In this document: one piece after another, positions 8,215-17,085 of the stretch | Layout: each line of letters opens with the position of its first letter | Position numbering within the stretch: the first letter of the stretch is position 1 | Assembly (NCBI RefSeq): GCF_023721715.1 | Contig: NZ_JAMDLG010000017.1 | Span: forward strand, 186,001 to 250,000 | Length of the DNA stretch: 64,000 nt | Direction of reading: 5' to 3' | Source of the DNA: Parasegetibacter sp. NRK P23 | GTDB taxonomy: Bacteria > Bacteroidota > Bacteroidia > Chitinophagales > Chitinophagaceae | The notes under the pieces: model-generated | Database searches by the model: none | What the model was told of the DNA's origin: nothing | What the model saw: only the letters and a program-made list of their open reading frames with translations | Program-made: the position numbers and the translations under genes

Positions 8215-8939
8215 CTTTTGTTCCGGGAGATAACGGTGTTTTACTGGGTTCAAGCAGGGATGAAAACACGGGGAGAACGCCCGCTTTATCACCGCAATGG
8301 TATGGTGCACCCGGCAAACGATTGCTTTATCCCAGGGATCCAAAAGGCGGAGGCACCTGGATCGCGATGGGTGAGAACGGCCACACGGGTATATTGCTGA
8401 ACGGCGCGTTCATTAAACACGAATACCGCCCCCCCTATTCCCGGAGCCGGGGCACCATCCTCCCTGCCATATTGCTGCATGACGACCCTGTAATGGCATT
8501 CCGTAACCTCCCCCTTGCAGGTGTGGAGCCCTTTACCATTGTGTTGTATGGAAACAATACCTTATTTGAATGCAGGTGGGATGAAAAGGTCCGGCATATC
8601 CGTGAACTGGATGCGGCAACCGCGCACATCTGGTCATCGGCCACACTCTATGATGAAACGATGGCATCGGAGCGGAGAAGCTGGTTCAATGCCTGGCTCG
8701 CACAGCATCCTGCTACTTCCGCGGATGCGCTGCGCCAATTCCATCTTACCGGAGGCATGGGTGCCGATGCGGCTTACGCCATCCGGATGGAACGCGAAAC
8801 ATCTATGCGTACGGTAAGCATCACTATTGTTGCTATCACCTCCGCTTCCGCGTCTATGCGATATACTGACCTGCTGAACGAATCACAGACGGAACTCAGT
8901 TGCTTTCACGCACCGGCTACGGCTTCCGCGGACGTATGA
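8202..8939 (+). CDS. NRDE-family protein (TANGO2-like)
   Basis: 245 residues starting MCTVTFVP, with SSRDENTGRTPA containing the (N)RDE signature at about 18-21 and KGGGTWIAMGENGHTGILLNG typical of the family. Bacterial members are cytoplasmic and of uncertain function; the eukaryotic TANGO2 relatives are linked to haem or lipid handling. Its first 13 bases overlap the DinB gene. The last 23 bases overlap the end of the convergent NADH dehydrogenase gene. Confidence 0.85.
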   Translation: MCTVTFVPGDNGVLLGSSRDENTGRTPALSPQWYGAPGKRLLYPRDPKGGGTWIAMGENGHTGILLNGAFIKHEYRPPYSRSRGTILPAILLHDDPVMAFRNLPLAGVEPFTIVLYGNNTLFECRWDEKVRHIRELDAATAHIWSSATLYDETMASERRSWFNAWLAQHPATSADALRQFHLTGGMGADAAYAIRMERETSMRTVSITIVAITSASASMRYTDLLNESQTELSCFHAPATASADV

Positions 8940-10176
8940 TCAGCCTGAGCGTCGGGTCATTTGTAATAAACGACCAGAACCAGTTGTAGGCCAGTTTTGC
9001 TTTATTGCGATAACCGGCAATGGGAATGATGTGAATGAACAGCCATACGAACCAGGCGAAGATGCCTTTAAAGAAGGCTTTCGGCAGGTCCACCACTGCT
9101 TTGAACTTAGAGATAATGGCCATACTGCCTTTATCGTTGTAGGTGAATGGTTTGGGCTGCCCGCCTTTCTCCATGATGGTGAGGTTCTTTGCAAGCAGAA
9201 CGCCCTGCTGGATGGCTACCTGTGCCAGTTGCGGGTGTCCGTTAGGGAAAGCGGGATCGGAAGTTTGAAAACACAAATCTCCCAGGGCGAAGACATTTTG
9301 CGTGCCTTTCACCCGGTTCAGTTCGTCCACCAAAACCCTCCGTCCCCGGCCAATATTTTCCGCGGGCAAACCGGGCACTTCCCTGGCGATCACTCCTGAG
9401 GCCCAGATGAGCGTGGGCGTGGGAATGGTGCGCCCGTCGGCCAGTATCACTTCTCCGTTGGCATAATCTTTTACCGGGGTGTTCAGGATAATATTCACCC
9501 CCAGCTCCTGCAATACTTTATAGGCTTCTTCCTGCGATTTTTTACTCATGGGTCCCAGCAGCGCCTTTCCGGCATCCACCAGGTAGATATTAGAATGTAC
9601 GCCACGGATTTCCGGGTAATCTTTGGCGCCCACGTTCCTGCCCATTTCCGCGAGCATGCCCGCCAGTTCCACCCCGGTAGGGCCTCCCCCGGCGATCACC
9701 ACATTGAGCGCTTTCTCCCGTTCTTTCAGATCGCTGATGCGTGTTGCTTTTTCGATATTGAGCAGCAGACAGTTGCGCAGATGGAGCGCATCATCAATGG
9801 TTTTCATCGGCAATGCCCCTTTCTGCACATTCTCCATCCCGAAATAATTGCTTTCCGTACCAAGGGCCAGCACCAGGTAATCGTAAGAGATATTGCCCGT
9901 TTCCGTTTCAATATAATTCCCGGCGGTGTCCACCCTCAGCAGGCCACCCAGGTGGAAACGCAGGTTGTTCTTGTGCTGGAACATCCTCCGGAACGGATAA
10001 CTGATATTGGAAGGCTCAATAAAGGCTGTGGCAACCTGGTAAATGAGCGGGGGAAAGAAATGGTAGTTGTTCTTATCTACCAGCAGTACGTCAAAATACG
10101 GGTTATCCGTCAGTTTTTTAGCGAGATTAAGCCCTGCAAAACCACCACCCACAATCACCACTTTCTTCTTTGCCAT
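8917..10176 (-). CDS. ndh: Type II NADH:quinone oxidoreductase (NDH-2)
   Basis: 419 residues. Two dinucleotide-binding motifs are clear: VVIVGGGFAGLNLAKKL at the N-terminus (FAD) and VVIAGGGPTGVELAGML near 160 (NADH). ALGDLCF near 295 contacts FAD, and the C-terminal WFVWLFIHIIPIAGY is the membrane-anchoring segment of NDH-2. It transfers electrons from NADH to quinone without proton pumping. Monocistronic. A TACCTTTA box (complement of 10239-10246) could be its -7 element. Confidence 0.9.
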   Translation of the reverse strand: MAKKKVVIVGGGFAGLNLAKKLTDNPYFDVLLVDKNNYHFFPPLIYQVATAFIEPSNISYPFRRMFQHKNNLRFHLGGLLRVDTAGNYIETETGNISYDYLVLALGTESNYFGMENVQKGALPMKTIDDALHLRNCLLLNIEKATRISDLKEREKALNVVIAGGGPTGVELAGMLAEMGRNVGAKDYPEIRGVHSNIYLVDAGKALLGPMSKKSQEEAYKVLQELGVNIILNTPVKDYANGEVILADGRTIPTPTLIWASGVIAREVPGLPAENIGRGRRVLVDELNRVKGTQNVFALGDLCFQTSDPAFPNGHPQLAQVAIQQGVLLAKNLTIMEKGGQPKPFTYNDKGSMAIISKFKAVVDLPKAFFKGIFAWFVWLFIHIIPIAGYRNKAKLAYNWFWSFITNDPTLRLIIRPRKP

Positions 10177-10417
10177 ATCTGTTGATTTTAAGAATGAACT
10201 TTCAAAAACCGTTCTACCGGCTTTGTTGGGGGATATGTAAAGGTAGGATGGGTTTCAGGGAAAAACGACACACAATTTGGTGATTTTGTGTAGCATTTTA
10301 CTACGGGGTCGCACTGCCCAAAATCCTATCCTCCCATCCGGAATTTTAAATGGAATGCAAATGCAGGACCATGAACACCTTCATTCGCTTAACTTGAGGC
10401 TGAACAAGAACTATGGT

Positions 10418-13090
10418 ATGAAGAAAAATATATTGCTGTTTTTCCTGCTTTTGGCCTCCTCCACACTGCCGGCGCAACAAACTTCCCTGTTCACGCTCCG
10501 GTGCGAGCACCTGCCCCACCCGATCGGTATCGATGCGGCGCAGCCCCGCCTGCAATGGGAGGTAAAGACGGCCGGAAAGGAACAAAGCCATTACAGGATC
10601 ATGGTGGATACCGATTCGGCAAAACTGGCAAAGGGTTCAGCCAGCAACTGGAACACAGGAAAAATCGCATCAGCGCAAACACTGGTCAATTACCAGGGAA
10701 AAAAACTCGGGCCATTTACGCGTTACTATTGGAAAGTAGAAGTATGGACCGATACCGGAAAAAGTCCTGTTTCCTCCCCCATCACTTATTTTGAAACGGG
10801 TATGATGGAAGGAAAAAACTGGCAGGGCGCATGGATATCTGATGGGCAGGATATGCACTTCAAAACCGCGCCTTATTTCCGCAAATCATTTCAACGCAGC
10901 AAAAAAATACGCTCGGCCCGTGTTTATATCGCGGCGGCGGGGTTATTTGAACTCTCGCTGAACGGTGAAAAAACGGGCAATCACCGGCTCGATCCGATGT
11001 ACACCCGCTTTGATAAGCGGAACCTTTATGTCACCTTCGATGTCACCCAACAATTGAAGCAGGGCAACAACAGCATCGGCCTCATACTCGGCAACGGCTG
11101 GTACAACCATCAGAGCACGGCCGTCTGGAACTTCCACAAAGCCGGCTGGCGCGCAAGGCCCTCGTTTCTCCTGAACCTGCGCATTCAATATGCGGACTGC
11201 AGTGTGGAGACCATCGCCACCGACACCTCATGGAAAACAACCACGGGCCCCATTACCTTCAACAGTATTTATACCGCTGAACATTATGACGCGCGCCTTG
11301 AACAAAAAGGATGGAACACCCCTTCCTTCAATGACACGCACTGGCGAAACGCAATTCCATCCAAAGCTCCTTCCACACAAATCACCGCACAAACTTTACA
11401 CCCCATCCGCGATGTGGAAGAAATCCCTGCCATCTCCATGAACCGCATCAACGACTCCATTGCCGTGTTCAACCTGGGAAGAAATATCTCCGGCGTAAGC
11501 AGCATCAGGGTAAAAGGACCAGCAGGAACGATTATCAGGATGAAACACGGCGAAAGGCTGCTTCCAAACGGCAGGGTCGATCTGTCCAATATTGATGTGC
11601 ATTACAGGCCTAAAGGAAACGATGACCCTTTCCAGACCGACATCTTCATCCTCCCTGGCAATGGTGAAGCATATTTTAAACCCCGCTTCAACTACAAAGG
11701 ATTTCAATATGTGGAAGTACAGAGTTCACAACCTGTAACCCTTTCCAAAGAAAGCCTCACCGGACATTTCATGCACAGTGATGTTCCTTCCATCGGTCAT
11801 ATCCGTTCCTCCAATCCAACACTTAATAAAATCTGGGAAGCCACCAATAACGCTTATCTATCCAATCTTTTCGGTTACCCGACTGATTGTCCGCAACGGG
11901 AAAAGAATGGCTGGACCGGCGACGCGCATATTGCTGTAGAAACCGGACTGTACAGCTACGACGCCTTTACCATCTATGAAAAATGGATGGCCGACCACCG
12001 CGATGAACAGCAGCCCAACGGCGTGCTTCCTTCCATCATCCCTACCTGGGGCGGATGGGGGTACGATTGGGGAAACGGTCCCGACTGGACCAGCACCATC
12101 GCCATCATCCCCTGGAACCTGTACCTTTTTTACGGAGATGCCCAACCGCTGAGAGACAGCTACCCCAACATGAAAAAATATGTGGACTATATCAATGAGA
12201 TCAGTCCGTCCGGACTCACCGACTGGGGACTGGGCGACTGGGTGCCCGTAAAATCCGTTTCTCCCAAGGAACTCACGTCTTCGATCTACTATTTTGTGGA
12301 CGCGACCATTCTTTCAGAAACCGCAAAGCTATTAGGTAACCTCAACGATCACACGAAGTACGAAACACTTGCACAAAAAATAAGGAACGCCATCAACACC
12401 AAATACCTGGATACCGCCAAAGGCATTTACGGCAGCGGATTACAAACCGAATTGAGCGCACCACTCTGCTGGGGCATCGTTCCCGATGCGCTCCGCGCCA
12501 AAGTAGCGGCCAACCTGCACCAACGCGTGGCTGCCGACGGGTACGCCCTCGATGTGGGTATCCTTGGCGCAAAAGCCATCCTGAACGCACTCAGCGAGAA
12601 CGGTTACGCCAATACCGCTTACCAACTCGCTGCCAGGGAAACCTATCCTTCCTGGGGCTGGTGGGTGAAAAACGGGGCCACCACGCTGTATGAAAACTGG
12701 GACATCAACGCGAAGTCAGACATTTCGCTGAACCATATCATGTTCGGAGAAATAGGCGCATGGTTATACAAAGGACCGGGTGGCATCAAGCCCGATCCTG
12801 CACAGCCCGGTTTTAAAAACGTATTGCTGCAACCCCATTTCGTGGACGGATTGGAAAGTTTTGAAGCAAGCCACTGCGGGCCTTATGGTGAAATCGTTTC
12901 TTCCTGGAAAAAAGAAAAAAATAAGATCATCTACAACGTAGAAATCCCATTTAATAGTACGGCCGCTTTACGATTGCCCGCAGGCATGAACATGAAAACC
13001 ACCAAGGGAGCTGCGCCGCAACCAAACGGAACCACGTTTCATCTTTCTGCGGGCACCTACACTTTTGAGCTCACCAGCGTTTCGAAATAG
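10418..13090 (+). CDS. GH78 alpha-L-rhamnosidase, secreted
   Basis: I start it at 10418 (MKKNILLFFLLLASSTLPAQ, a signal peptide), not at the longer frame from 10277 whose extra 47 residues do not look like part of the protein. About 890 residues. It has the N-terminal Ig-like domain (LRCEHLPHPIGID ... PRLQW), the rhamnosidase beta-sandwich (WQGAWISDG, YIAAAGLFELSLNG), the (alpha/alpha)6 catalytic domain with GYPTDCPQREKNGWTGD (Glu in REK as general acid), and a C-terminal beta-sandwich. It should release terminal alpha-L-rhamnose from plant or bacterial glycans. The stem-loop just after the stop probably terminates it. Confidence 0.92.
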   Translation: MKKNILLFFLLLASSTLPAQQTSLFTLRCEHLPHPIGIDAAQPRLQWEVKTAGKEQSHYRIMVDTDSAKLAKGSASNWNTGKIASAQTLVNYQGKKLGPFTRYYWKVEVWTDTGKSPVSSPITYFETGMMEGKNWQGAWISDGQDMHFKTAPYFRKSFQRSKKIRSARVYIAAAGLFELSLNGEKTGNHRLDPMYTRFDKRNLYVTFDVTQQLKQGNNSIGLILGNGWYNHQSTAVWNFHKAGWRARPSFLLNLRIQYADCSVETIATDTSWKTTTGPITFNSIYTAEHYDARLEQKGWNTPSFNDTHWRNAIPSKAPSTQITAQTLHPIRDVEEIPAISMNRINDSIAVFNLGRNISGVSSIRVKGPAGTIIRMKHGERLLPNGRVDLSNIDVHYRPKGNDDPFQTDIFILPGNGEAYFKPRFNYKGFQYVEVQSSQPVTLSKESLTGHFMHSDVPSIGHIRSSNPTLNKIWEATNNAYLSNLFGYPTDCPQREKNGWTGDAHIAVETGLYSYDAFTIYEKWMADHRDEQQPNGVLPSIIPTWGGWGYDWGNGPDWTSTIAIIPWNLYLFYGDAQPLRDSYPNMKKYVDYINEISPSGLTDWGLGDWVPVKSVSPKELTSSIYYFVDATILSETAKLLGNLNDHTKYETLAQKIRNAINTKYLDTAKGIYGSGLQTELSAPLCWGIVPDALRAKVAANLHQRVAADGYALDVGILGAKAILNALSENGYANTAYQLAARETYPSWGWWVKNGATTLYENWDINAKSDISLNHIMFGEIGAWLYKGPGGIKPDPAQPGFKNVLLQPHFVDGLESFEASHCGPYGEIVSSWKKEKNKIIYNVEIPFNSTAALRLPAGMNMKTTKGAAPQPNGTTFHLSAGTYTFELTSVSK

Positions 13091-13153
13091 CGTTGCGTCG
13101 TAGCGTCGTAGCGAGAAAAAAATAATCTCTCGACACGACGCTACGACGCTACG
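13091..13153. repeat. Hairpin built from a GTCGTAGC-type short repeat
   Basis: Two 26-nt arms (13091-13116 and 13128-13153) match at 23 of 26 positions around an 11-nt loop. Each arm repeats a 7-8 nt GTCGTAGC unit. It begins one base after the rhamnosidase stop. A relative with the same 11-nt core GCGTCGTAGCG lies at 25281-25381, so this is a dispersed intergenic repeat as well as a likely terminator. Confidence 0.75.
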
Positions 13154-13257
13154 GGTATACCTTTCAGACAGCCCGTTGAAAAGCAATTGCAGCCGCTCAT
13201 AAGTAAGGTAAGTATATGAGCTTCGCGTAGTGGAAATTTCCTCTATCAGCATCCTGA

Positions 13258-13294
13258 ATAAAAAGAGGGTGTATCGCGCTGATACACCCTCTTT
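13258..13294 (-). terminator. Intrinsic terminator of uptake locus 1
   Basis: A perfect 14-bp stem (13262-13275 with 13281-13294) has a 5-nt loop GCGCT. On the minus strand it is followed by TTTTTATT. It lies 20 bases after the DUF4302 stop codon, at the end of the five-gene operon. Confidence 0.85.
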
Positions 13295-13313
13295 CACAAC
13301 AATATTTAGAACT

Positions 13314-14642
13314 TTATAATACCAGTTCCCAGGAAATCCAGGCTTTCCCATCGGAAGCGCTAACCATATCGAAAGTATTTTCACCTGTTTGCACAAAATA
13401 ATAGCCGCCTGCCGACGCGGAAAGTATGGTAGTATTATAGAACGGGCCCGAAGTAGGGAATGTACCAAGGGTTCCCAGTAAATTCCATCGTGCCCTTCCG
13501 TCGGCCGCTACAGTGGCGGTTCTGTTGAATGCCGCGCCATAATGCAGCGCCACTGAGTTGGTGGCGGTATTCAGAAAGAGTGGCGCGAACAGATCGTATG
13601 TAGTGGTATAACCGGGGAAAAAAATCGTATAATAGTAAGGCAACCCTAATGAAGTAAGGTTCTGAATGTTGTAAGCATCCGTTACCCCGTTGATGCGGAA
13701 GCCTTCCACGGTAGCCCAATAAGTATCTTCATCAATGGCCATTTGCCGGAACCTTGCCCAGGCGGTAGGATCGGGCAACAAAGGGCGCCCACTACCAACT
13801 ACACTTACCGTGCTGGAACTACCTGTTGGGCGGAACGTGAGTAATGGCGTGGCCGGATCCCAGGTAATTTGACCAAGACCCTGAAAAGAAGTGGCGCCAT
13901 TGGTGAACGGTGTTGTAAAAACAAGTCCGTTTACGGTGTAATAATACCCGGTGGTGAACGTTTTTTCAACGCCGCCTTCCAGCCAGGTCAACGTAATGGT
14001 TCTTCCGTTCACTTTAACATCGTATTCCACACCATCGATCGTAACGCGCTTAAAATAGTTCGCGTAACTGTTGATGTTTTCAAAGGCGATGGCATCACCG
14101 AGGTCACCTCCGTAGTAGGCGTTCATTTCAGCCTGCGTGGCTCTTACCAGCCAGCCTTCACTACCTTTCTTCCTTCCCACGAGTTTAATGCTATCGGTGG
14201 AGGACAGTTCTTTGTCCATGAAAAACTCGAAATCCACACCGAAACCCGCGCCGAGTTCACCACCCGCCACATCGGGATCGGGATCAGCAAGCAGGTGGAT
14301 GTAGGAGTAGGTATCAAAGAGCAAACTAACCTGCTGCAGCGCTTTCAGGCGGTAGCTGCTTTCTTTGGGAACGGTGGCTGTTTCGCCGCTGAAATCGGAA
14401 AACATTTCCACCCGGTTTTCATCGTTGAAACGGAAATAGAAGCCATAAGCGGCACCTTTTCCACTATCGGTGCGCAACACCGCTTTCCACCCGAACTGCG
14501 CTTCCTGCAACTGTTTTTGGAAACTGTTGAGCGTTGCCAGCACCCGCTCCTCCGGCGTTTGTTCAAACGCCCTGTCGTTCTCTTTTTTACAGCCGGACAA
14601 CACCCACACTGCGAACGCCAGGAATACGAATATTTTTTTCAT
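13314..14642 (-). CDS. DUF4302 lipoprotein
   Basis: I start it at 14642 (MKKIFVFLAFAVWVLSGCKKE), where LSGC is a lipobox. About 442 residues. The region after the anchor (ERVLATLNSFQKQLQEAQFGWKAVLRTD ... GFYFRFNDENRVEMFSD) matches DUF4302, a family found beside SusC/SusD and zinc metallohydrolase lipoproteins in Bacteroidota. No enzymatic motif is visible. It is the last gene of locus 1, 30 bases after the metallohydrolase. I infer a surface component that binds the imported substrate. Confidence 0.8.
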   Translation of the reverse strand: MKKIFVFLAFAVWVLSGCKKENDRAFEQTPEERVLATLNSFQKQLQEAQFGWKAVLRTDSGKGAAYGFYFRFNDENRVEMFSDFSGETATVPKESSYRLKALQQVSLLFDTYSYIHLLADPDPDVAGGELGAGFGVDFEFFMDKELSSTDSIKLVGRKKGSEGWLVRATQAEMNAYYGGDLGDAIAFENINSYANYFKRVTIDGVEYDVKVNGRTITLTWLEGGVEKTFTTGYYYTVNGLVFTTPFTNGATSFQGLGQITWDPATPLLTFRPTGSSSTVSVVGSGRPLLPDPTAWARFRQMAIDEDTYWATVEGFRINGVTDAYNIQNLTSLGLPYYYTIFFPGYTTTYDLFAPLFLNTATNSVALHYGAAFNRTATVAADGRARWNLLGTLGTFPTSGPFYNTTILSASAGGYYFVQTGENTFDMVSASDGKAWISWELVL

Positions 14643-14672
14643 AAAATGTTGTTTCTTGTTAAAGTCCATTCA

Positions 14673-15584
14673 TTAGTAGATGTAAGATGCCGTTGCCGAC
14701 CGAACCCTTTGTTGCAAACTGTAGAAATCAATGTTCCATACCGTTTTGAAGTAGTTCACCACAATGGCTTCTTTCTGCCGGAGCTTGCTTTTCGCCTCTT
14801 CTGCGGTGGTTCCATTTACGCTTGTGCCCGTGATACCGTTCACCAGGGCGTCGAACCCGGTTTTTCCTTCCGTAAGCATCATGGAGATCATTTCAACGAA
14901 ATCCTCATTGGGGTCCTGTTTGGAATAGGCGGTGATAAATCCATCCTGGCGGGCGCTTTCATCGGTATCGTTCACCCAGTTGGTGGTGTACATCCCTACG
15001 CTGATGCGTTTGTAATCGGGCGGATACATGACGGTCTGGTGAAGAATATGGGCGGCTTCGTGGTGCACGGTATGGAAAGCCATTTTCACCTGCATGGAAT
15101 CAGACGCCTTGTAACCGGCCATTTGCGTGGTCTTAAAAGTATTCACTTCCAACAGGTTGATTTTCCGGCCTCCTTCCGCGATGCCCAGTACTTTCGTGCC
15201 GTTGCTGGTATTGTAAATAGCGCTGCCGTATAACGTGAAAAACTTCGGACAGTGTTGTTTAAAGAAAGCGGAATCGGATTCAGCGATATAGGGATCGGCC
15301 CATACTTTTTTAATGGAAGAAAGCAATGGCGTAACCACTTCCTCTTTGGGCGGAACAAAATCGCGCAGGATATACTGATCCGACACCTCATGAGGATCCC
15401 ACTTGTATTTTACGCTGATGTTAAACGGTTTGGTGAGGCTGTCGGAAATCCAGGCATCGATGGCAGTAGGGGCCCAGGTATCGCCGCCCAGGCCGGGAAT
15501 TTCCCCTACTTCGCCCAGTTCATCTTTTTTGCACGACAGCAGTATGGCCGAAGCAAATAATGTATAGCAGATTCTTTTTATCAT
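14673..15584 (-). CDS. Substrate-import-associated zinc metallohydrolase lipoprotein
   Basis: 303 residues with the SPII signal ASAILLSCKKDE (lipid on Cys18). The motif HHEAAHILHQ (about residues 167-176) is an HExxH zinc site, and the downstream region DESARQDGFITAYSKQDPNEDFVEM has a Glu suited as third ligand. This matches the Bacteroidota family of zinc-dependent metallohydrolase lipoproteins encoded next to SusC/SusD pairs. I infer a surface peptidase or related hydrolase feeding the neighbouring importer. It sits between SusD (19 bases) and DUF4302 (30 bases). Confidence 0.85.
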   Translation of the reverse strand: MIKRICYTLFASAILLSCKKDELGEVGEIPGLGGDTWAPTAIDAWISDSLTKPFNISVKYKWDPHEVSDQYILRDFVPPKEEVVTPLLSSIKKVWADPYIAESDSAFFKQHCPKFFTLYGSAIYNTSNGTKVLGIAEGGRKINLLEVNTFKTTQMAGYKASDSMQVKMAFHTVHHEAAHILHQTVMYPPDYKRISVGMYTTNWVNDTDESARQDGFITAYSKQDPNEDFVEMISMMLTEGKTGFDALVNGITGTSVNGTTAEEAKSKLRQKEAIVVNYFKTVWNIDFYSLQQRVRSATASYIY

Positions 15585-15603
15585 TTCAAAGCATTTAATC
15601 AGT

Positions 15604-17073
15604 TTAACGTGGGTTCAGTTCTACGCCGGAAAGTGTGGCGGATTCAGGAATCTGAAACACCCTCCGCTTATCGTCCGCCTCCAGCGTATATACTTCTCCG
15701 TTCAACGCGGTATGTTCCACCGGGATGTTGTAACGCAGGATATCGAACCAGCGGATACCTTCGTGGATAAATTCGGCTCTTTTGAGGTCCAGTACCGTAT
15801 TCAGCAAAGCGCTGGCCGGCGATCCGCCGTAAATGGTGGTAGCCTTACTTTCCGTGAGTCTGTGAATAGGATCAGCGGGATTATAGTTGTAAATCCTTGT
15901 ACTCAGGTATTGGTTCAGCAGCGCAACTGCCCCTGCCGTATTGTTTTTGTACAACATGGCTTCGGCCCTGTTGAAGAGCGCCTCTTCCACCGTAAACAAT
16001 GGCGCCATGATATAGCCTGTTCCGATTTCAGCGTTAACGGATACCCGCACGAAATACTCGTTGAGTTTGGGGATATATACCGTGTTATCGCCTCCGTAAC
16101 TCTGGTAGGCGAAAGCCCATTGGGCCCGGCCGAAAGCGCTTAAAACGGGAACATTGATGCCTATCTGCCTGAAAATAGTGGCGTCGTAGGCATACCTTCC
16201 AATCGCGTATTGCCTGAAGTACCAGGAAGCCGTTTCACACAAAAGCAGGTTCGACGACCTGGTGGCCCTTGTATAATCCGCGAACAATTCAAGCCTGGTC
16301 ATGGTAAGGTATTCCGTGTTCCAGGGACGAAGTAACCCCGCCACGTCGGTGGTGGCGAACATATCGTTGGTATGCTCAATCACTTTATCCCAGTTCTTGC
16401 GGAAGAGGTAATACCTTGCCGCGAATGCGTTCGCGGCTTTGCGGGTAAAGTGATAGGCGGGAACGGTGTACACATCATCCCTGATCAGCGGAAGCCCCGC
16501 CAGCAGGTCCTTTTCGATTTGCTCGTACACATACGCCACGGTTCTTCTTTCATATTGCTTCACCACCACATCTTCCACTTCGGTTACGTAAGGAATACCG
16601 GGATCAGAAGCGGCCGTGGTTTCATCGTACACTTTAGAGAAAAAGGTGGCCAGCATAAAATGCGCGTAAGCCCTGGCCACGAGGGCCTCTCCTTTTTGCG
16701 CGGCGTACCTTTGCTGATCGGGTGCTTTGGCGATGGCTTCCAACGCGATATTGGCCGATGCGATGGCCTTATAGCAGGCGCCCCAGTAAAATTCGGGAGA
16801 GTCCTGGTTGTTGCTTCTTACATCCCTGAACATGAATGGGTCCATGGCGGTATTATCGGCGGAACCGGCGCCCCTGTCGCCCACATTGTCCGTGCTTCCT
16901 TCGGCGAAAGCCATGTAGTTGGCCGCGGGATAAGCGGAGGCGAGCAATTGAGACACCTTTTCGGGGGAATTCAACTGGGTCCTGTTGTCCGGCTCTTTTT
17001 CGAGGTATTTGTTACAGCCCAGCGAAGCGATCGCCATCACCAGGGCCATGTATTGTATTAAGTGCTTCTTCAT
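15604..17073 (-). CDS. SusD/RagB-family nutrient-binding lipoprotein (locus 1)
   Basis: 489 residues. MAIASLGCNKYLEKEPDN gives the lipobox and the SusD-typical LEKEP start. The TPR-like helical core and the C-terminal EFIHEGIRWFDILRY are diagnostic of RagB/SusD. It forms the lid of the SusC channel on the cell surface and binds the substrate. It begins 12 bases after the SusC stop, so the two are co-transcribed. Substrate unknown; peptides are as likely as glycans given the metallohydrolase neighbour. Confidence 0.93.
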   Translation of the reverse strand: MKKHLIQYMALVMAIASLGCNKYLEKEPDNRTQLNSPEKVSQLLASAYPAANYMAFAEGSTDNVGDRGAGSADNTAMDPFMFRDVRSNNQDSPEFYWGACYKAIASANIALEAIAKAPDQQRYAAQKGEALVARAYAHFMLATFFSKVYDETTAASDPGIPYVTEVEDVVVKQYERRTVAYVYEQIEKDLLAGLPLIRDDVYTVPAYHFTRKAANAFAARYYLFRKNWDKVIEHTNDMFATTDVAGLLRPWNTEYLTMTRLELFADYTRATRSSNLLLCETASWYFRQYAIGRYAYDATIFRQIGINVPVLSAFGRAQWAFAYQSYGGDNTVYIPKLNEYFVRVSVNAEIGTGYIMAPLFTVEEALFNRAEAMLYKNNTAGAVALLNQYLSTRIYNYNPADPIHRLTESKATTIYGGSPASALLNTVLDLKRAEFIHEGIRWFDILRYNIPVEHTALNGEVYTLEADDKRRVFQIPESATLSGVELNPR

Positions 17074-17085
17074 AATAACTTTGAT

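Noticed and set aside
10277-10417. A 47-residue N-terminal extension of the rhamnosidase
   Set aside because: The ATG at 10418 begins a proper signal peptide, and the upstream part has no hydrophobic export signal in the right place.
13869-15233. A 454-codon open frame on the plus strand
   Set aside because: It runs antisense through the DUF4302 and metallohydrolase genes, which have signal peptides, family motifs and operon spacing. The antisense protein has no recognisable motif.
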